A stretch of 44,910 nucleotides of DNA from Candidatus Rokuibacteriota bacterium (GCA_003220685.1 QHTE01000070.1:1-44910), one strand, 5' to 3'; positions 15,543-23,847 are shown, counted from the stretch's first letter. The notes: generated by a model not told the origin, from the letters alone. Translations and numbers: made by a program.

Positions 15543-17101
15543 GAGGTCGACGCTCGACGTTGATGGCTCTGCTCGCTGCGCTCCTGCTCGCCGGCTCGCT
15601 CGAGGCCCGCGCCTTCGATCTCGTGCGGTCCGACGAGGCGACGATCGCGGACATCCACGCCGCGCTCAAGGCGAAGACCCTGACGTGCCGCGCGCTGGTC
15701 CAGATGTACCTCGACCGCATCGACGCGTACGACAAGAAGGGCCCGGCCCTGAACGCGATCGTGGTCACGAACCCCGACGCGCTGAAGGTCGCCGACGCGC
15801 TCGACGCGAAGTTCGCGCAATCGGGGCCGGTCGGCCCGTTGCACTGCGTGCCGCTGATCGTGAAAGACAACTACGAGACGACGGACATGCCGACCTCGGC
15901 CGGGTCGCTCTCGCTGAAGGGCGTCATGTCGAAGACGGACGCGTTCCAGATCAAGAAGCTTCGGGCGGCAGGGGCCGTCATGCTCGCCAAGAGCAACATG
16001 GCCGAGTTCGCCTTCGATCCGATGGAGACGGTGAACTCGCTGCTGCCCGGCTACACGCGCAACCCGTACGCGCTCGATCGGGTGACGGCGGGCTCGAGCG
16101 GGGGTACCGCCGCGGCGGTCGCCGCCAGCCTCGGCGCGGTCGGCCTCGGAACCGACACGGGCAACTCCATCCGGGGACCGTCGTCGCATACGAGCCTGGT
16201 CGGCATCCGCTCGACGATGGGGCTCACCAGCCGCGACGGGATCGTGCCGCTGTTCCTCGACAAGGACATCGGCGGCCCCATGGCGCGCACGGTGGCGGAC
16301 GCCGTGGCGGTCTTCGACGTGATCGCCGGCTACGATCCGGCCGATCCGGTGACCGCGGCCAGTCAGGGCAAGCGGGCCGATAGCTATCTGAGATTCCTGG
16401 ACAGGGACGGTGTCCGCGGGACGCGTATCGGCGTCGTGCGCCAGCTGTTCACCCCGCAGAACACCGACCCGGACGTGATGAAGCGCATGGAGCAGACGCT
16501 CGCCGATCTGCGGCGTCTGGGCGCGGCGATCGTCGACCCCGTCACCATCGCCGAGATCGACAGCATTCCGCCGCCGATGCTCTTCTGCTTCCGGTTCAAG
16601 TTCGACATCAACGAGTACCTGCCACGCCTGGCGCCCGACGCGCAGGTGAAGACCCTCGAGGACATCATCAAGTCGGGCAAGTTCCATCCGTCGATCGAGA
16701 AGCGGCTGATCGACCGTCAGGCGGAGCCGCCGCTGTCGGCAAATCCGCGCTGCGACCAGGTGGCTCAGAACACACGCCAGTTGCGCGACGCCGTGCAGAA
16801 GGTGATAGAGGACAACACGCTCGACGCGCTCGTCTATCCGACGTGGGCGTTTCCGCCGCGCATGATCGGCGACCTCAACACGCCGCACGGCAACAACAGC
16901 CCGCGCCTGTCGCCGCCGACCGGCTTCCCCGCCATCACCGTGCCGATGGGATTCGTACGCGACACCCTGCCGGTCGGGCTCCAGGTGCTCGGCCGTGCGT
17001 GGAGCGAGCCGACGCTGATCAAGATCGTCTACGGATACGAACAGGCGACCCACCACCGCCGTCCGCCCGCGAGCACCCCGCCGCTGCCGCTGCGGCCGTG
17101 A
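15539..17101 (+). CDS. Amidase-signature family hydrolase, exported
   Basis: A 520-residue amidase-signature enzyme with a Ser-Ser-Lys triad. An N-terminal signal peptide (LMALLAALLLAGSLEARA) points to the periplasm. The Lys is in PLIVKDNYETTDMPT, the first Ser in VTAGSSGGTAAAVAASLGAV, and the nucleophile region is LGTDTGNSIRGPSSHTS, where the usual GGSIR is GNSIR. The C-terminal PTGFPAITVPMGF block is typical. It would hydrolyse an amide or ester, perhaps releasing an acid for the CoA-transferase encoded just upstream; that pairing is inferred from the 4-bp ATGA overlap. The two products would be in different compartments if the signal is cleaved, which argues for amide hydrolysis before uptake. 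Confidence 0.88.
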   Translation: MRGRRSTLMALLAALLLAGSLEARAFDLVRSDEATIADIHAALKAKTLTCRALVQMYLDRIDAYDKKGPALNAIVVTNPDALKVADALDAKFAQSGPVGPLHCVPLIVKDNYETTDMPTSAGSLSLKGVMSKTDAFQIKKLRAAGAVMLAKSNMAEFAFDPMETVNSLLPGYTRNPYALDRVTAGSSGGTAAAVAASLGAVGLGTDTGNSIRGPSSHTSLVGIRSTMGLTSRDGIVPLFLDKDIGGPMARTVADAVAVFDVIAGYDPADPVTAASQGKRADSYLRFLDRDGVRGTRIGVVRQLFTPQNTDPDVMKRMEQTLADLRRLGAAIVDPVTIAEIDSIPPPMLFCFRFKFDINEYLPRLAPDAQVKTLEDIIKSGKFHPSIEKRLIDRQAEPPLSANPRCDQVAQNTRQLRDAVQKVIEDNTLDALVYPTWAFPPRMIGDLNTPHGNNSPRLSPPTGFPAITVPMGFVRDTLPVGLQVLGRAWSEPTLIKIVYGYEQATHHRRPPASTPPLPLRP

Positions 17102-17123
17102 GGGGCCGTCCTACCCATTCCGG

Positions 17124-18374
17124 TCAGCGGCCGGCGAACTCCGCGCGCGGTCCGAGCCGCGCCGCGACGCTTCTCGGCAACAGCACTGTCATCCGGCCCT
17201 CGCCGCGCATCCGGCCTGCGATCGCGCCGGCATCCGGGCTGTAGCCCCAATACACATCGCCGCGAACGGGACCGCGAATGGCCCCGCCGGTGTCCTGCAT
17301 CACGAGCAGCCGGTGGAAGGTATGGTCCGGCTTCGTCGGGTCCGGATCGGGCGTCGTCGTCTCGACCCACACCGGGACGCCGAGCGCGTGCACGGTGAGA
17401 TCGACGGCGAGGCTGGCTTCGGGTATCAACGGCACCCCCTGGGCTCCTGCCGCCCCCAGTGAAGGGTCGCCGATCGGCTGTTCCGTGAAGAAGACGTAGG
17501 ACGGGTTCTCGTTCATCAGTCGCGTGGCTTCGGCCGGATGCGCGAGGAGCCAGGCGCGGATCGACTGCATGGAAGCCGTCTCGAGAGTGAGCTCGCCGCG
17601 CTGGATCAGGATCCTGCCGATGGAACTGTAGGGCCGCCCGTTCTGTCCAGCATACGCGGCGCGCACGACGGTTCCGTCGTCCAACAGGACTCGTCCCGAC
17701 CCCTGAACCTGAAGAAAGTACGCGTCGATCGGGTCGTCGACGAAGAGGATCGGCGCGGCCGCGCCCAGCGCGCCGCCTTCGATGTCCGCTCGGGCGGGAT
17801 ACGGAATCAAGCGCCCGTCCGTCACCTTTCCGACGATCCTCTGCCCCTTGAGGTTTTCGCGGAACAGTCCCAGGTCGACGTTCACGAGATCGACGGGAAC
17901 ACCATATAGCGGCGTCTGATATGAGTCGTGGCGCGTGCGGCTGCCCCTGAGCAGCGGCTCGTAGTAGCCCGTGAAGAAACCCGCGCCCACGCCAGGGGTG
18001 ACGCGGTACGGCACGAATTCGGACTCGAAAAATCGGCGCGCCGTCTTCGGGTCATCGGTCAAGGCCAGCGCCGCCGCGCCGCAGGCCTGGCGCCACTCGC
18101 CCGCGGTGCCGGCGTAGTTCACGCCTCCGAGCGGGACCTCGCCGGGTCTGGCCGCGAGCACGGCGCAGGAGCGCCGGAATGCCTGCAAGGCGCTTCGGAG
18201 ATCGCTCTGCCCCCAGTCTTCGAGCGCGTCGAATTGCACCGCGTCGAGTCGAAGCAACGGTGGCGCGGGAGCGGGAACGACGGGCGTCGCCGGCTGGATC
18301 GCTGCGCACCCGGCAATAAACGCGGTCGCGAGTGCGACGACGACGGCGGCCGAAGCGCCACCGCTCGAGCTCAA
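17124..18374 (-). CDS. mltA: Membrane-bound lytic murein transglycosylase A
   Basis: A 416-residue lipoprotein (signal ending FIAGC, lipid Cys23) with the MltA domain and a C-terminal 3D domain. Diagnostic blocks: GAGFFTGYYEPLLRGS, PLYGVPVDLVNVDL, VDDPIDAYFLQVQGSGRVLL, NENPSYVFFTEQ and VMQDTGGAIRGPVRGDVYWG; the last holds the catalytic Asp (GDVYWG), matching Asp308 of E. coli MltA. It cleaves the MurNAc-GlcNAc bond with 1,6-anhydro formation at the outer membrane. It appears to start at TTG 18374, whose bases overlap the TGA of the thiolase-fold gene (TTGA), so it is probably translationally coupled to it. Linkage of a peptidoglycan enzyme to an acyl-CoA gene pair is odd and may only be transcriptional convenience. 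Confidence 0.92.
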   Translation of the reverse strand: MSSSGGASAAVVVALATAFIAGCAAIQPATPVVPAPAPPLLRLDAVQFDALEDWGQSDLRSALQAFRRSCAVLAARPGEVPLGGVNYAGTAGEWRQACGAAALALTDDPKTARRFFESEFVPYRVTPGVGAGFFTGYYEPLLRGSRTRHDSYQTPLYGVPVDLVNVDLGLFRENLKGQRIVGKVTDGRLIPYPARADIEGGALGAAAPILFVDDPIDAYFLQVQGSGRVLLDDGTVVRAAYAGQNGRPYSSIGRILIQRGELTLETASMQSIRAWLLAHPAEATRLMNENPSYVFFTEQPIGDPSLGAAGAQGVPLIPEASLAVDLTVHALGVPVWVETTTPDPDPTKPDHTFHRLLVMQDTGGAIRGPVRGDVYWGYSPDAGAIAGRMRGEGRMTVLLPRSVAARLGPRAEFAGR

Positions 18375-19555
18375 TAGGGCTCGTCGACGAAGATGAACGT
18401 GGTGCCCTGCACGATCGGCGCGCTCGCCCCCACGAACGAGACGTGGACGTCCTTCACCTGGCGCTCCCCGGCGCGCCCCGACGCTTGCAGCGCGCCCTCG
18501 ATGATGTGCCAGAGCCCGTGGATGCGCCCGGTGCTCAGACTCCCGCCGAACGTGTTCAGCGGGAGCTCGCCGTCGAGCTCGATGCGCCCGTCCTGGATGA
18601 AGTCGAGCGCCTCCCCCTCCTTGCAGAACCCGTAGGACTCGAGACCGTAGATCACCGAGGCGGAGAAGCCGTCATAGATCTGCGCGACGTCGACGTCCTT
18701 CGGCGCGAAGCCCGAGCGCTCCCAGGTGAGGCGCGAGGAGCTCTTGCCGCCCTCCATGTAGCTCGACAGGCTGCCGATGCGTCCGGCCACCTCGAATGCG
18801 AGCCGTTGCCCGTAACCCGCGATGTAGGCGGGGCGCGGCCGCAGATCGCGCCCGCGGTCGGCGGCGGTCAGGACGATCGCGACCGCACCTTGCACGGGGA
18901 TGTCGCAGTCGTACAGACAGAACGGGTACGCGACCATCCGCGAATTCAGATAGTCCTCTCGCGTGAGCGGCTGCCCGCAGAAATACGCGTGGGGGTTCTT
19001 GTGCGAGTGGCGGCGCTGGGTCACCGCCAGCGTCGCCATCTTCTCTCGGCGCTGTCCGTGCCGCTCGAGCCAGCGCGTGTACGCGACGGCCATGCCCTGG
19101 CCCGGGCCGCCGAAGCCGTACGGAGCCGTGAACTGCGACGCGCCGTGAGCGTACGTGCCCGGCAAGTTCTGATAGGTGCCCTTGGGATTGTGCATCGCCC
19201 GCCAGACCACCGCGTAGCGACAGACGCCGGCGAGCAGCGCGTTGACGGCCTGCTGGACCGCGCCGCCGATGTTCACGGTCTCCACCTGGACGTGCCAGGA
19301 GAGATTCGGGAGCTTCAGCATCGCCATCATGCAATTCACCGACACGATGGTGACGCCGTCCACGACCGCGTGGCCCGTCGCCGGCAGCTCCGGATACGTC
19401 GCCAGGCCGTCGATGTCCGACATGGCGAGCCCCGAGTCGGCCACCGCGCCCTTCACCGCCTCGAGCGCGTGCGCGGCCAGGGGCACCTCGGCCGAGCGCG
19501 TCACGCGCGAGAACCCGACGCCGCTCACCGCCACCTTGCACCGGTGCTCCCACAT
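18371..19555 (-). CDS. Thiolase-fold protein lacking the nucleophilic Cys; candidate Ltp2-type aldolase subunit
   Basis: A 394-residue protein of the SCP2-thiolase-like group (KVAVSGVGFSRV opening, DIDGLATYP, VDVAQIYDGFSASVIYGLE, YGFCKEGEALDF, LNTFGGSLSTGRIHG). At the place where thiolases carry the acyl-accepting Cys the sequence is VETVNIGGAVQQAV, with no Cys; the nearest ones, C75 and C112, do not fit the fold. The His occurs in the HG form of the C-terminal motif. This profile, with a DUF35 partner encoded 19 nt upstream, matches the Ltp2-ChsH2 arrangement, where the thiolase fold performs retro-aldol cleavage of a hydroxyacyl-CoA. Claisen thiolase chemistry is therefore unlikely. GAGGAG lies 9 nt before the ATG. 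The substrate is unknown. Confidence 0.8.
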   Translation of the reverse strand: MWEHRCKVAVSGVGFSRVTRSAEVPLAAHALEAVKGAVADSGLAMSDIDGLATYPELPATGHAVVDGVTIVSVNCMMAMLKLPNLSWHVQVETVNIGGAVQQAVNALLAGVCRYAVVWRAMHNPKGTYQNLPGTYAHGASQFTAPYGFGGPGQGMAVAYTRWLERHGQRREKMATLAVTQRRHSHKNPHAYFCGQPLTREDYLNSRMVAYPFCLYDCDIPVQGAVAIVLTAADRGRDLRPRPAYIAGYGQRLAFEVAGRIGSLSSYMEGGKSSSRLTWERSGFAPKDVDVAQIYDGFSASVIYGLESYGFCKEGEALDFIQDGRIELDGELPLNTFGGSLSTGRIHGLWHIIEGALQASGRAGERQVKDVHVSFVGASAPIVQGTTFIFVDEPY

Positions 19556-19574
19556 GCGTCGGATCTCCTCGGGA

Positions 19575-20045
19575 TTACCGCCCGTCGCGCGCGAGCCTGA
19601 ACTGCGGCAGGGTGAATTCGTCGTTCAGCGGCTGGAAGACCACCTCCACGCGGCGCCCGACTTTCGCTTCCGTATACGGAGCCTCCAGCAGGTTGGCGGC
19701 CAGCAAGGCGCCCGGCGCGTCGTCGAGCTCCACGATGATGCTCGCGTAGGGTATGGCCGCGGCGAATCGCTTGTCGCCGGAGTGGTACATGATCGTGTAC
19801 GCGTAGATGGCACCCTTGCCGCTGACGGGCTCGAACGCGAGATCGGTCGCCATGCAGCGCACGCAGGTGGCGTAGGGCGGGTGCTGGAAGTGCTTGCACG
19901 CCTGACAGCGCTGCAGCTGCAGGACGCCGCGCCTGGCCGCGTCCCAGAATGGCCTCGTCCACTCGTTCGGGACGGGGATCGGCCTGGTCACGCGGCTCCA
20001 GTCGCTCAGTGGGACGCCTTGCGAGCCGGCCCGCGGTTCTGACAC
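19575..20045 (-). CDS. DUF35 Zn-ribbon/OB-fold acyl-CoA-associated protein
   Basis: A 156-residue protein with an N-terminal helix, a rubredoxin-like zinc ribbon (C47, C50, C61, C64 in LQLQRCQACKHFQ and YATCVRC) and a C-terminal OB fold (GAIYAYTIMYHSGDK, ASIIVELDDAPGALLAANLL). DUF35 proteins partner thiolase-fold enzymes, bind the acyl-CoA and support catalysis, as in archaeal HMG-CoA synthase complexes and Ltp2-ChsH2. The start is GTG 20045 with no Shine-Dalgarno; a TTGACA/-10 promoter ends 7 nt upstream, so the message may be leaderless. It is the first gene of the DUF35, thiolase-fold, mltA operon. Confidence 0.85.
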   Translation of the reverse strand: MSEPRAGSQGVPLSDWSRVTRPIPVPNEWTRPFWDAARRGVLQLQRCQACKHFQHPPYATCVRCMATDLAFEPVSGKGAIYAYTIMYHSGDKRFAAAIPYASIIVELDDAPGALLAANLLEAPYTEAKVGRRVEVVFQPLNDEFTLPQFRLARDGR

Positions 20046-20052
20046 GCGAGCC

Positions 20053-20081
20053 AGGATGTTGGCCCAAGCCAGTTATGTCAA
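20053..20081 (-). promoter_or_regulatory. Sigma70-type promoter of the DUF35-thiolase-mltA operon, apparently leaderless
   Basis: On the minus strand a perfect -35 TTGACA (20081-20076) is followed after exactly 17 nt by CATCCT (20058-20053). The GTG start begins 7 nt beyond the -10, which puts the expected first transcribed base at the start codon. The -10 itself matches only three of six consensus bases. Confidence 0.5.
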
Positions 20082-20527
20082 GGGGCTCACCCCGTCTCAG
20101 GGCTCGCCGGGGCGTGTGACGGCTCGCTCGAGCTCGATCCGAACGGCGTGCCATTCACGTACCGCCTCGTCGTAGCGGGCGAGGGCATCGGCAGATCGAT
20201 CCCCATGCCGACCAGGGCCCTTCTGCGGGTCGTCTCCATCTGCTCTCCCTTTTCGTCGCCGACGAGCGCTGCGTCGCCTCCACAGCACGGCAATGGTCGT
20301 CTCGGACCGCGAAGCCCGATACCGGATAGCAGGTCGCGTGCCACGCGCGAACGCGCGTGATTTCGCCAAGTTCACTCGATCGAGCCGGTGGTCAAACGGG
20401 TGATCAATGTGGTCAAGGGGTCGCGGTTAGCCCGGCAGCGCGGGATTCTCGAGGGTCGTCGCGCCTTCTTCGGCTACAGTGGTTGGAACGATAGTCTGTC
20501 TATCGGCATGCCTCCGGGAGTCCCGCC
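20082..20527 (+). other. 446-bp intergenic region, no convincing gene
   Basis: It holds no supported gene. A 50-codon minus-strand frame (20239-20087) has a good GGGAG site 5 nt before its ATG, but its second half looks non-coding. An overlapping minus-strand frame ending at 20097 gives a helix-like ALARYDEAVREWHAVRIELE. This could be one small gene with a frameshift near 20190. A 6-bp inverted repeat (CGATAG/CTATCG, 5-nt loop) at 20489-20505 lies just before the gene at 20528 and could be an operator. Confidence 0.3.
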
Positions 20528-20923
20528 ATGAGAGGTCTCGTCGTCGTTCTCGCCCTCGTCGTCGCGCCGATCGGTGTCGGTGAAGCGCTCGGAGCCGGCG
20601 CGTCTCAGACTTCTGGTCCGCGCTTCGTCCTGGGTGTCGATGCGAAGAGCGGCCAGCGCTACGTCCAGCTGACCGATCGCGGCGGGCCGGTCTATCCGAC
20701 CGCGGACGTCAATTGCGACGGCCACCGCCGCACGATCACGTTGACCCGCTCGAGCAACCTCGGCGACCGAATCGTCGCGACGTACGCGGTGCCGCCGAAA
20801 GTCTCCGAGGGAATGCTCAGGTCCGCCGAGTGCCGGCTGATGGTTCCGGGACGCGAGATCGCGCTCCCGCGGCAGCAGATCCGCGCGGCGTGGTCGGGAC
20901 AGCCCCAGGCCCAGAAACACTGA
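20528..20923 (+). CDS. Small exported protein of unknown function
   Basis: A 131-residue protein with a signal peptide (LVVVLALVVAPIGVG, probably cut after ALGAG). The mature part is about 105 residues and beta-rich: RFVLGVDAKSGQRYVQLTD, a single Cys in TADVNCDGHRRTITLTR, and a second in RSAECRLMVPGREIALPRQQ. The two Cys could form one disulfide in the periplasm. I do not recognise a family. A GGGAG site lies 8 nt before the ATG, and codon use is typical of the window. It is followed within 25 nt by a promoter-like sequence for the next gene, so the two may be separately transcribed. Confidence 0.6.
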   Translation: MRGLVVVLALVVAPIGVGEALGAGASQTSGPRFVLGVDAKSGQRYVQLTDRGGPVYPTADVNCDGHRRTITLTRSSNLGDRIVATYAVPPKVSEGMLRSAECRLMVPGREIALPRQQIRAAWSGQPQAQKH

Positions 20924-20945
20924 TCCGCGGCGCTTGCCGTCGCCG

Positions 20946-20975
20946 TTGACCGGCTCCCCGGCGAGGCGCTAAAGT
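20946..20975 (+). promoter_or_regulatory. Putative sigma70-type promoter upstream of 21026
   Basis: TTGACC (20946-20951) and TAAAGT (20970-20975) are separated by 18 nt, with a predicted leader of about 45 nt before the ATG at 21026. Five of six -35 bases and four of six -10 bases match the consensus. Confidence 0.4.
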
Positions 20976-21025
20976 TGGCGCTGCTCTTCGGTCGGGGGAC
21001 CTGTCGACGCGGGGGGAGGCGCTGT

Positions 21026-21496
21026 ATGGCTGGTGCTCGACGCAAACATCCACCCGCGAAGCTCGGCCAGATCGCCGCCGCAGTGGGCGTGGTGCTCGCC
21101 GGAGCTGCCCTGATCGCCGCTATCGTTCTGATCGATCCCCGCTGGCAGCGCCTCCTCGCCTCGCGGCGAGACGGCTTCGCGGGCGTCCCGAGCATAGCGG
21201 GTCCCCAGCCTCCCGAGGCGAGCTCATGGGCAGCGCCCGAGCCCGCGCCGCCCCAGCCTGCCCCGGTGAGCCCGGCGCGAGCGGAATCGACGACACAAGT
21301 GACCCGCCCGCCGAGCGGGGGGCAATCGGACGCGATGCACGTCATGGCCACCCTGCTCGTGTCGCAGCTCGGCCGGGATCCAGCATGGCGGACGGCGATG
21401 GCCAATGCCGAGGCGCAGTCCGCCGACAGTTCCGAGCACGCCTACTGGAGCGGGGTGGCGGCCGCGATCCGCGACGGTCTTCGCCCCCGGCAGTGA
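21026..21496 (+). CDS. Single-pass membrane protein of unknown function
   Basis: A 156-residue protein. A basic N-terminus (GARRKHPPAKLG) precedes one transmembrane helix (IAAAVGVVLAGAALIAAIVL, residues about 16-35). A proline- and alanine-rich spacer follows (PEPAPPQPAPVSPA), and a C-terminal helical domain holds MHVMATLLVSQLGRDPAWR and SSEHAYWSGVAAAIRDGL. The topology suggests a short cytoplasmic tail and a periplasmic domain on a flexible stalk. I recognise no family. The start at 21026 is supported by GGGGGGAGG 6 nt upstream; an earlier in-frame start at 20975 would lie inside the promoter. It converges on the DUF2279 gene, with stops 15 nt apart. Confidence 0.6.
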   Translation: MAGARRKHPPAKLGQIAAAVGVVLAGAALIAAIVLIDPRWQRLLASRRDGFAGVPSIAGPQPPEASSWAAPEPAPPQPAPVSPARAESTTQVTRPPSGGQSDAMHVMATLLVSQLGRDPAWRTAMANAEAQSADSSEHAYWSGVAAAIRDGLRPRQ

Positions 21497-21510
21497 CCGG
21501 CGCGTGATCC

Positions 21511-22608
21511 TCAGCGGGTGGCGAACCCGTTGCCGTTGTCGGGGCCGATCCACTTGTCGTGGTTCAGATCGTAGCGGAAGCCGACGGACGTGTACGGGAA
21601 TCGAAAGTTGTCGAAGACGATGTGCAGGGTGTAGCCCCACCAGGTGTTCCGCCGCGCGCCGAGGTCGTTCAGGATGGCCTTGAAGTTCAGACCGATCTCG
21701 AGCCCGATCTGGCGCTCGCGCGCGTCCGGCGCGGCCCCCGGGTAGCCCTTGGTCCCGTAGGTGGCCGAGACCAGCAGATAGCGGAGCGGGCCGATGTTCA
21801 GATCGAGCCGACGCCCGACGCCCTCGAGCTGCAGGTCGGCTGTGTAGATCTCGTTCGAGTAGTCGCGACCTCGCCTCGGCTCGGCGCAGCAATACCTGGT
21901 ACCGGCCGGGGGGACCAGAACGCCGTGACGAAATCCGATGAGATCCTCGAGCCCGGCCGCCGCGATCACCGCGGAGGTCCCCGCGCCGAGCACGTCCATC
22001 ATGAGGTCTTCCCAGGAGAATCCGTACGGGTTGGTGCCGTCGCCCAACTCGTTCATGAGGCCGGTGGTCACCGAGACGCCGAACCCGAGCACGATGGAAT
22101 CGCCCTGCGAGAACCCCATCTTGTCGTAGAGGCAGGCGAGCTCCTTGGAGAGGATCGTGTAGTCGACGAAGTGGGAGGCCTTGTCCGCGCCGCCGGCATA
22201 GGTGCCTCGACCGAAGAACCCTTCGTTCGTGAAGTGGAAGCTCTGGTGAGGCGTCTCGGTGAACGCGTTGATCGCGCCCCCCGCCATCGCGCCAGCCGAG
22301 ACCAACGAGGCCAGCAGGAGCTGGAGCTTCTTGGCCTCGATCGCCGCCGCGTAGCCGCTCGCCTCAACGGGCTCGGACTGAGCGGCAGCGTCGCCGCCCT
22401 CGCCGTCGAGATGGAACGGGGAGCAGGCGTCCGGCTCGTCCCGATCCAGGAGGGAAAACGGCCGGCACGCCGGGCTCTCCCGCCTCGGCGCATCGGACGC
22501 GGCCGCCGCTCCAGAGAGCGACGGGAGTGCGGAAGAGTCCTGCGCGGCGAGCGGGTTCGGCAGGGCCAGAACGGCGAGGCCGAGGACGAGGGGCCGGATC
22601 AAGAGCAC
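21511..22608 (-). CDS. YfiM/DUF2279-family exported protein
   Basis: About 365 residues from GTG 22608. A signal peptide (LIRPLVLGLAVLALPNPLAAQ) and a low-complexity spacer lead to a membrane-associated helix (LQLLLASLVSAGAMAGGAIN). The DUF2279 core follows: GGADKASHFVDYTILSKELA, FGVSVTTGLMNELGDGTNPY and SWEDLMMDVLGAGTSAVIA, with the DKxxHF and E/D-rich positions typical of the YfiM family. The C-terminal half has alternating aromatic strands (NTWWGYTLHIVFDNFRFPYT) like a small outer-membrane barrel. Function is unknown. The start is uncertain: no clear Shine-Dalgarno is present, and an in-frame TTG lies two codons later. It begins 11 nt after the M24 gene, so the two are probably co-transcribed. 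Confidence 0.65.
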   Translation of the reverse strand: MLLIRPLVLGLAVLALPNPLAAQDSSALPSLSGAAAASDAPRRESPACRPFSLLDRDEPDACSPFHLDGEGGDAAAQSEPVEASGYAAAIEAKKLQLLLASLVSAGAMAGGAINAFTETPHQSFHFTNEGFFGRGTYAGGADKASHFVDYTILSKELACLYDKMGFSQGDSIVLGFGVSVTTGLMNELGDGTNPYGFSWEDLMMDVLGAGTSAVIAAAGLEDLIGFRHGVLVPPAGTRYCCAEPRRGRDYSNEIYTADLQLEGVGRRLDLNIGPLRYLLVSATYGTKGYPGAAPDARERQIGLEIGLNFKAILNDLGARRNTWWGYTLHIVFDNFRFPYTSVGFRYDLNHDKWIGPDNGNGFATR

Positions 22609-22619
22609 GCCGGGACGGA

Positions 22620-23840
22620 TCAGTCGAGGAGCTTGACGTCGTAGGGATACGTGCAGATGAGCCTCGCTCCGTCGGCGGTGACCAGTACCTGGTCCTCGAG
22701 CTTCACGCCGAACGGCGCGTCCGGCTTGCCGGCATAGCACTCGAGGCACAGCACCATGTTCTCCTTGAGCTCTCGCTCGGGCATGATCCGGCGCGGACCG
22801 CGATCGTCATCGGGGTAGGGGATGCCCGGGCCTTCGTCCTCGAGTCCCGCCTGGTGGACCATCGTCGGATAGCGCTGGGCTGCGTACGCCGCGGGCAGGC
22901 GCGGCGCCTTCGCCGCGAACTCCTCGAACGTCATGCCGGGCCGCACGAGGTCGAGCATCCCGTTGACGCAGTCGTACGCGACGCGGTACGCCTCTTTCTG
23001 GCCGGCTGAGGGCGTGTCGCCGCACAGGAACGTGCGCGACACGTCGATCACGTACCCCTCGTAGCCGTTGGCGTCCGTGTCGACGCCCACCAGGTCGCCC
23101 GGCATGACGACCTTGTCGTGGGCCTCGGTCAGCCACGGATTGGTGTTCGTGCCCGACGCCACCAGCCGCGTGAACAGGCCCTCGCCGTGACGCCGCAGCA
23201 GCGCGTCGCTCAGCACCGCCCACAGCTCGTACTCGCGGATCCCCGGGCGAATGGCCGCCTCGAACTCAGCGAGCATCGCATCGCCGATCCCGCCGTTGAT
23301 CGCGAAGAGCGCGACCTCTTCCGGCGTCTTCACCTCGCGCGCGTCGACCGTCGCGGGCCCGACGTCGGCGATCGCGATCCCTTCGTCCTGCAGCGCCAGG
23401 AATCCGGCGGCGTCGAGCTTGTCGACGGCCAGGCGCTCGCGCTCGAGCCCCAGCTCGTGCAGGGCCGATCCGATCGAGCGCGCCCATTCGCGCGCCTTGT
23501 CGCGGGCCGCGGCGCCGCCGTATTGCCAGGTGTAGGCCGGGCGCACGTCGCGGACGACCTTCTGCGACACGTGGATCGAGCCCTTGTACTCGAACAGGAT
23601 CGGCGCGCCCTCGGCCGGGACGAGACAGTAGCGCGCGAACGTGCCCGCCGTCCACACGGCCATCACGTCCGCGCCGGTCGCATACCGAATGTTGGCCGTA
23701 CTATAGAGGAGCACGGCGGGAAAATCGTGGCGCTTCAGCATTGCTTGTAGCCGGGCCAGCCGGCCGGCGCGGAGCTTGCCGAAATCGATCTCGCTCATGT
23801 TGGGCACGGAGAGCTGATGGACGCGGGGCCGAGGCGGCAT
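22620..23840 (-). CDS. M24-family metalloenzyme with DddP-like metal site (aminopeptidase P/creatinase fold)
   Basis: 406 residues from ATG 23840: a creatinase-like N-terminal domain (FPAVLLYSTANIRYATGADV) and a pita-bread catalytic domain. Candidate ligands are D254 and D256 in GVDTDANGY, D266 in VIDVSRTF, H329 in MVHQAG, E367 in LCLECYAG and E382 in VKLEDQV, with D335 six residues after the His. Ordinary aminopeptidases P and prolidases have two Asp ligands 11 apart; here the spacing is 12 and 10. As I recall it, the DMSP lyase DddP has the same DxD-N9-D layout and an Asp at His+6. Either a peptidase or a DddP-like lyase is possible. A start at 23798 is the alternative; 23840 is favoured by a TATGCT hexamer 7 nt upstream. 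Confidence 0.75.
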   Translation of the reverse strand: MPPRPRVHQLSVPNMSEIDFGKLRAGRLARLQAMLKRHDFPAVLLYSTANIRYATGADVMAVWTAGTFARYCLVPAEGAPILFEYKGSIHVSQKVVRDVRPAYTWQYGGAAARDKAREWARSIGSALHELGLERERLAVDKLDAAGFLALQDEGIAIADVGPATVDAREVKTPEEVALFAINGGIGDAMLAEFEAAIRPGIREYELWAVLSDALLRRHGEGLFTRLVASGTNTNPWLTEAHDKVVMPGDLVGVDTDANGYEGYVIDVSRTFLCGDTPSAGQKEAYRVAYDCVNGMLDLVRPGMTFEEFAAKAPRLPAAYAAQRYPTMVHQAGLEDEGPGIPYPDDDRGPRRIMPERELKENMVLCLECYAGKPDAPFGVKLEDQVLVTADGARLICTYPYDVKLLD

Positions 23841-23847
23841 GAGCGGC

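Noticed and set aside
18371..19555. C75 of the thiolase-fold protein as the catalytic nucleophile
   Set aside because: It lies about 20 residues before the conserved helix that carries the Cys in thiolases, and the motif around it does not match.
18332..19600. Long plus-strand open frame antisense to the thiolase-fold gene
   Set aside because: Composition is typical of antisense shadow, with many Arg, His, Asp and Val residues and no domain motifs.
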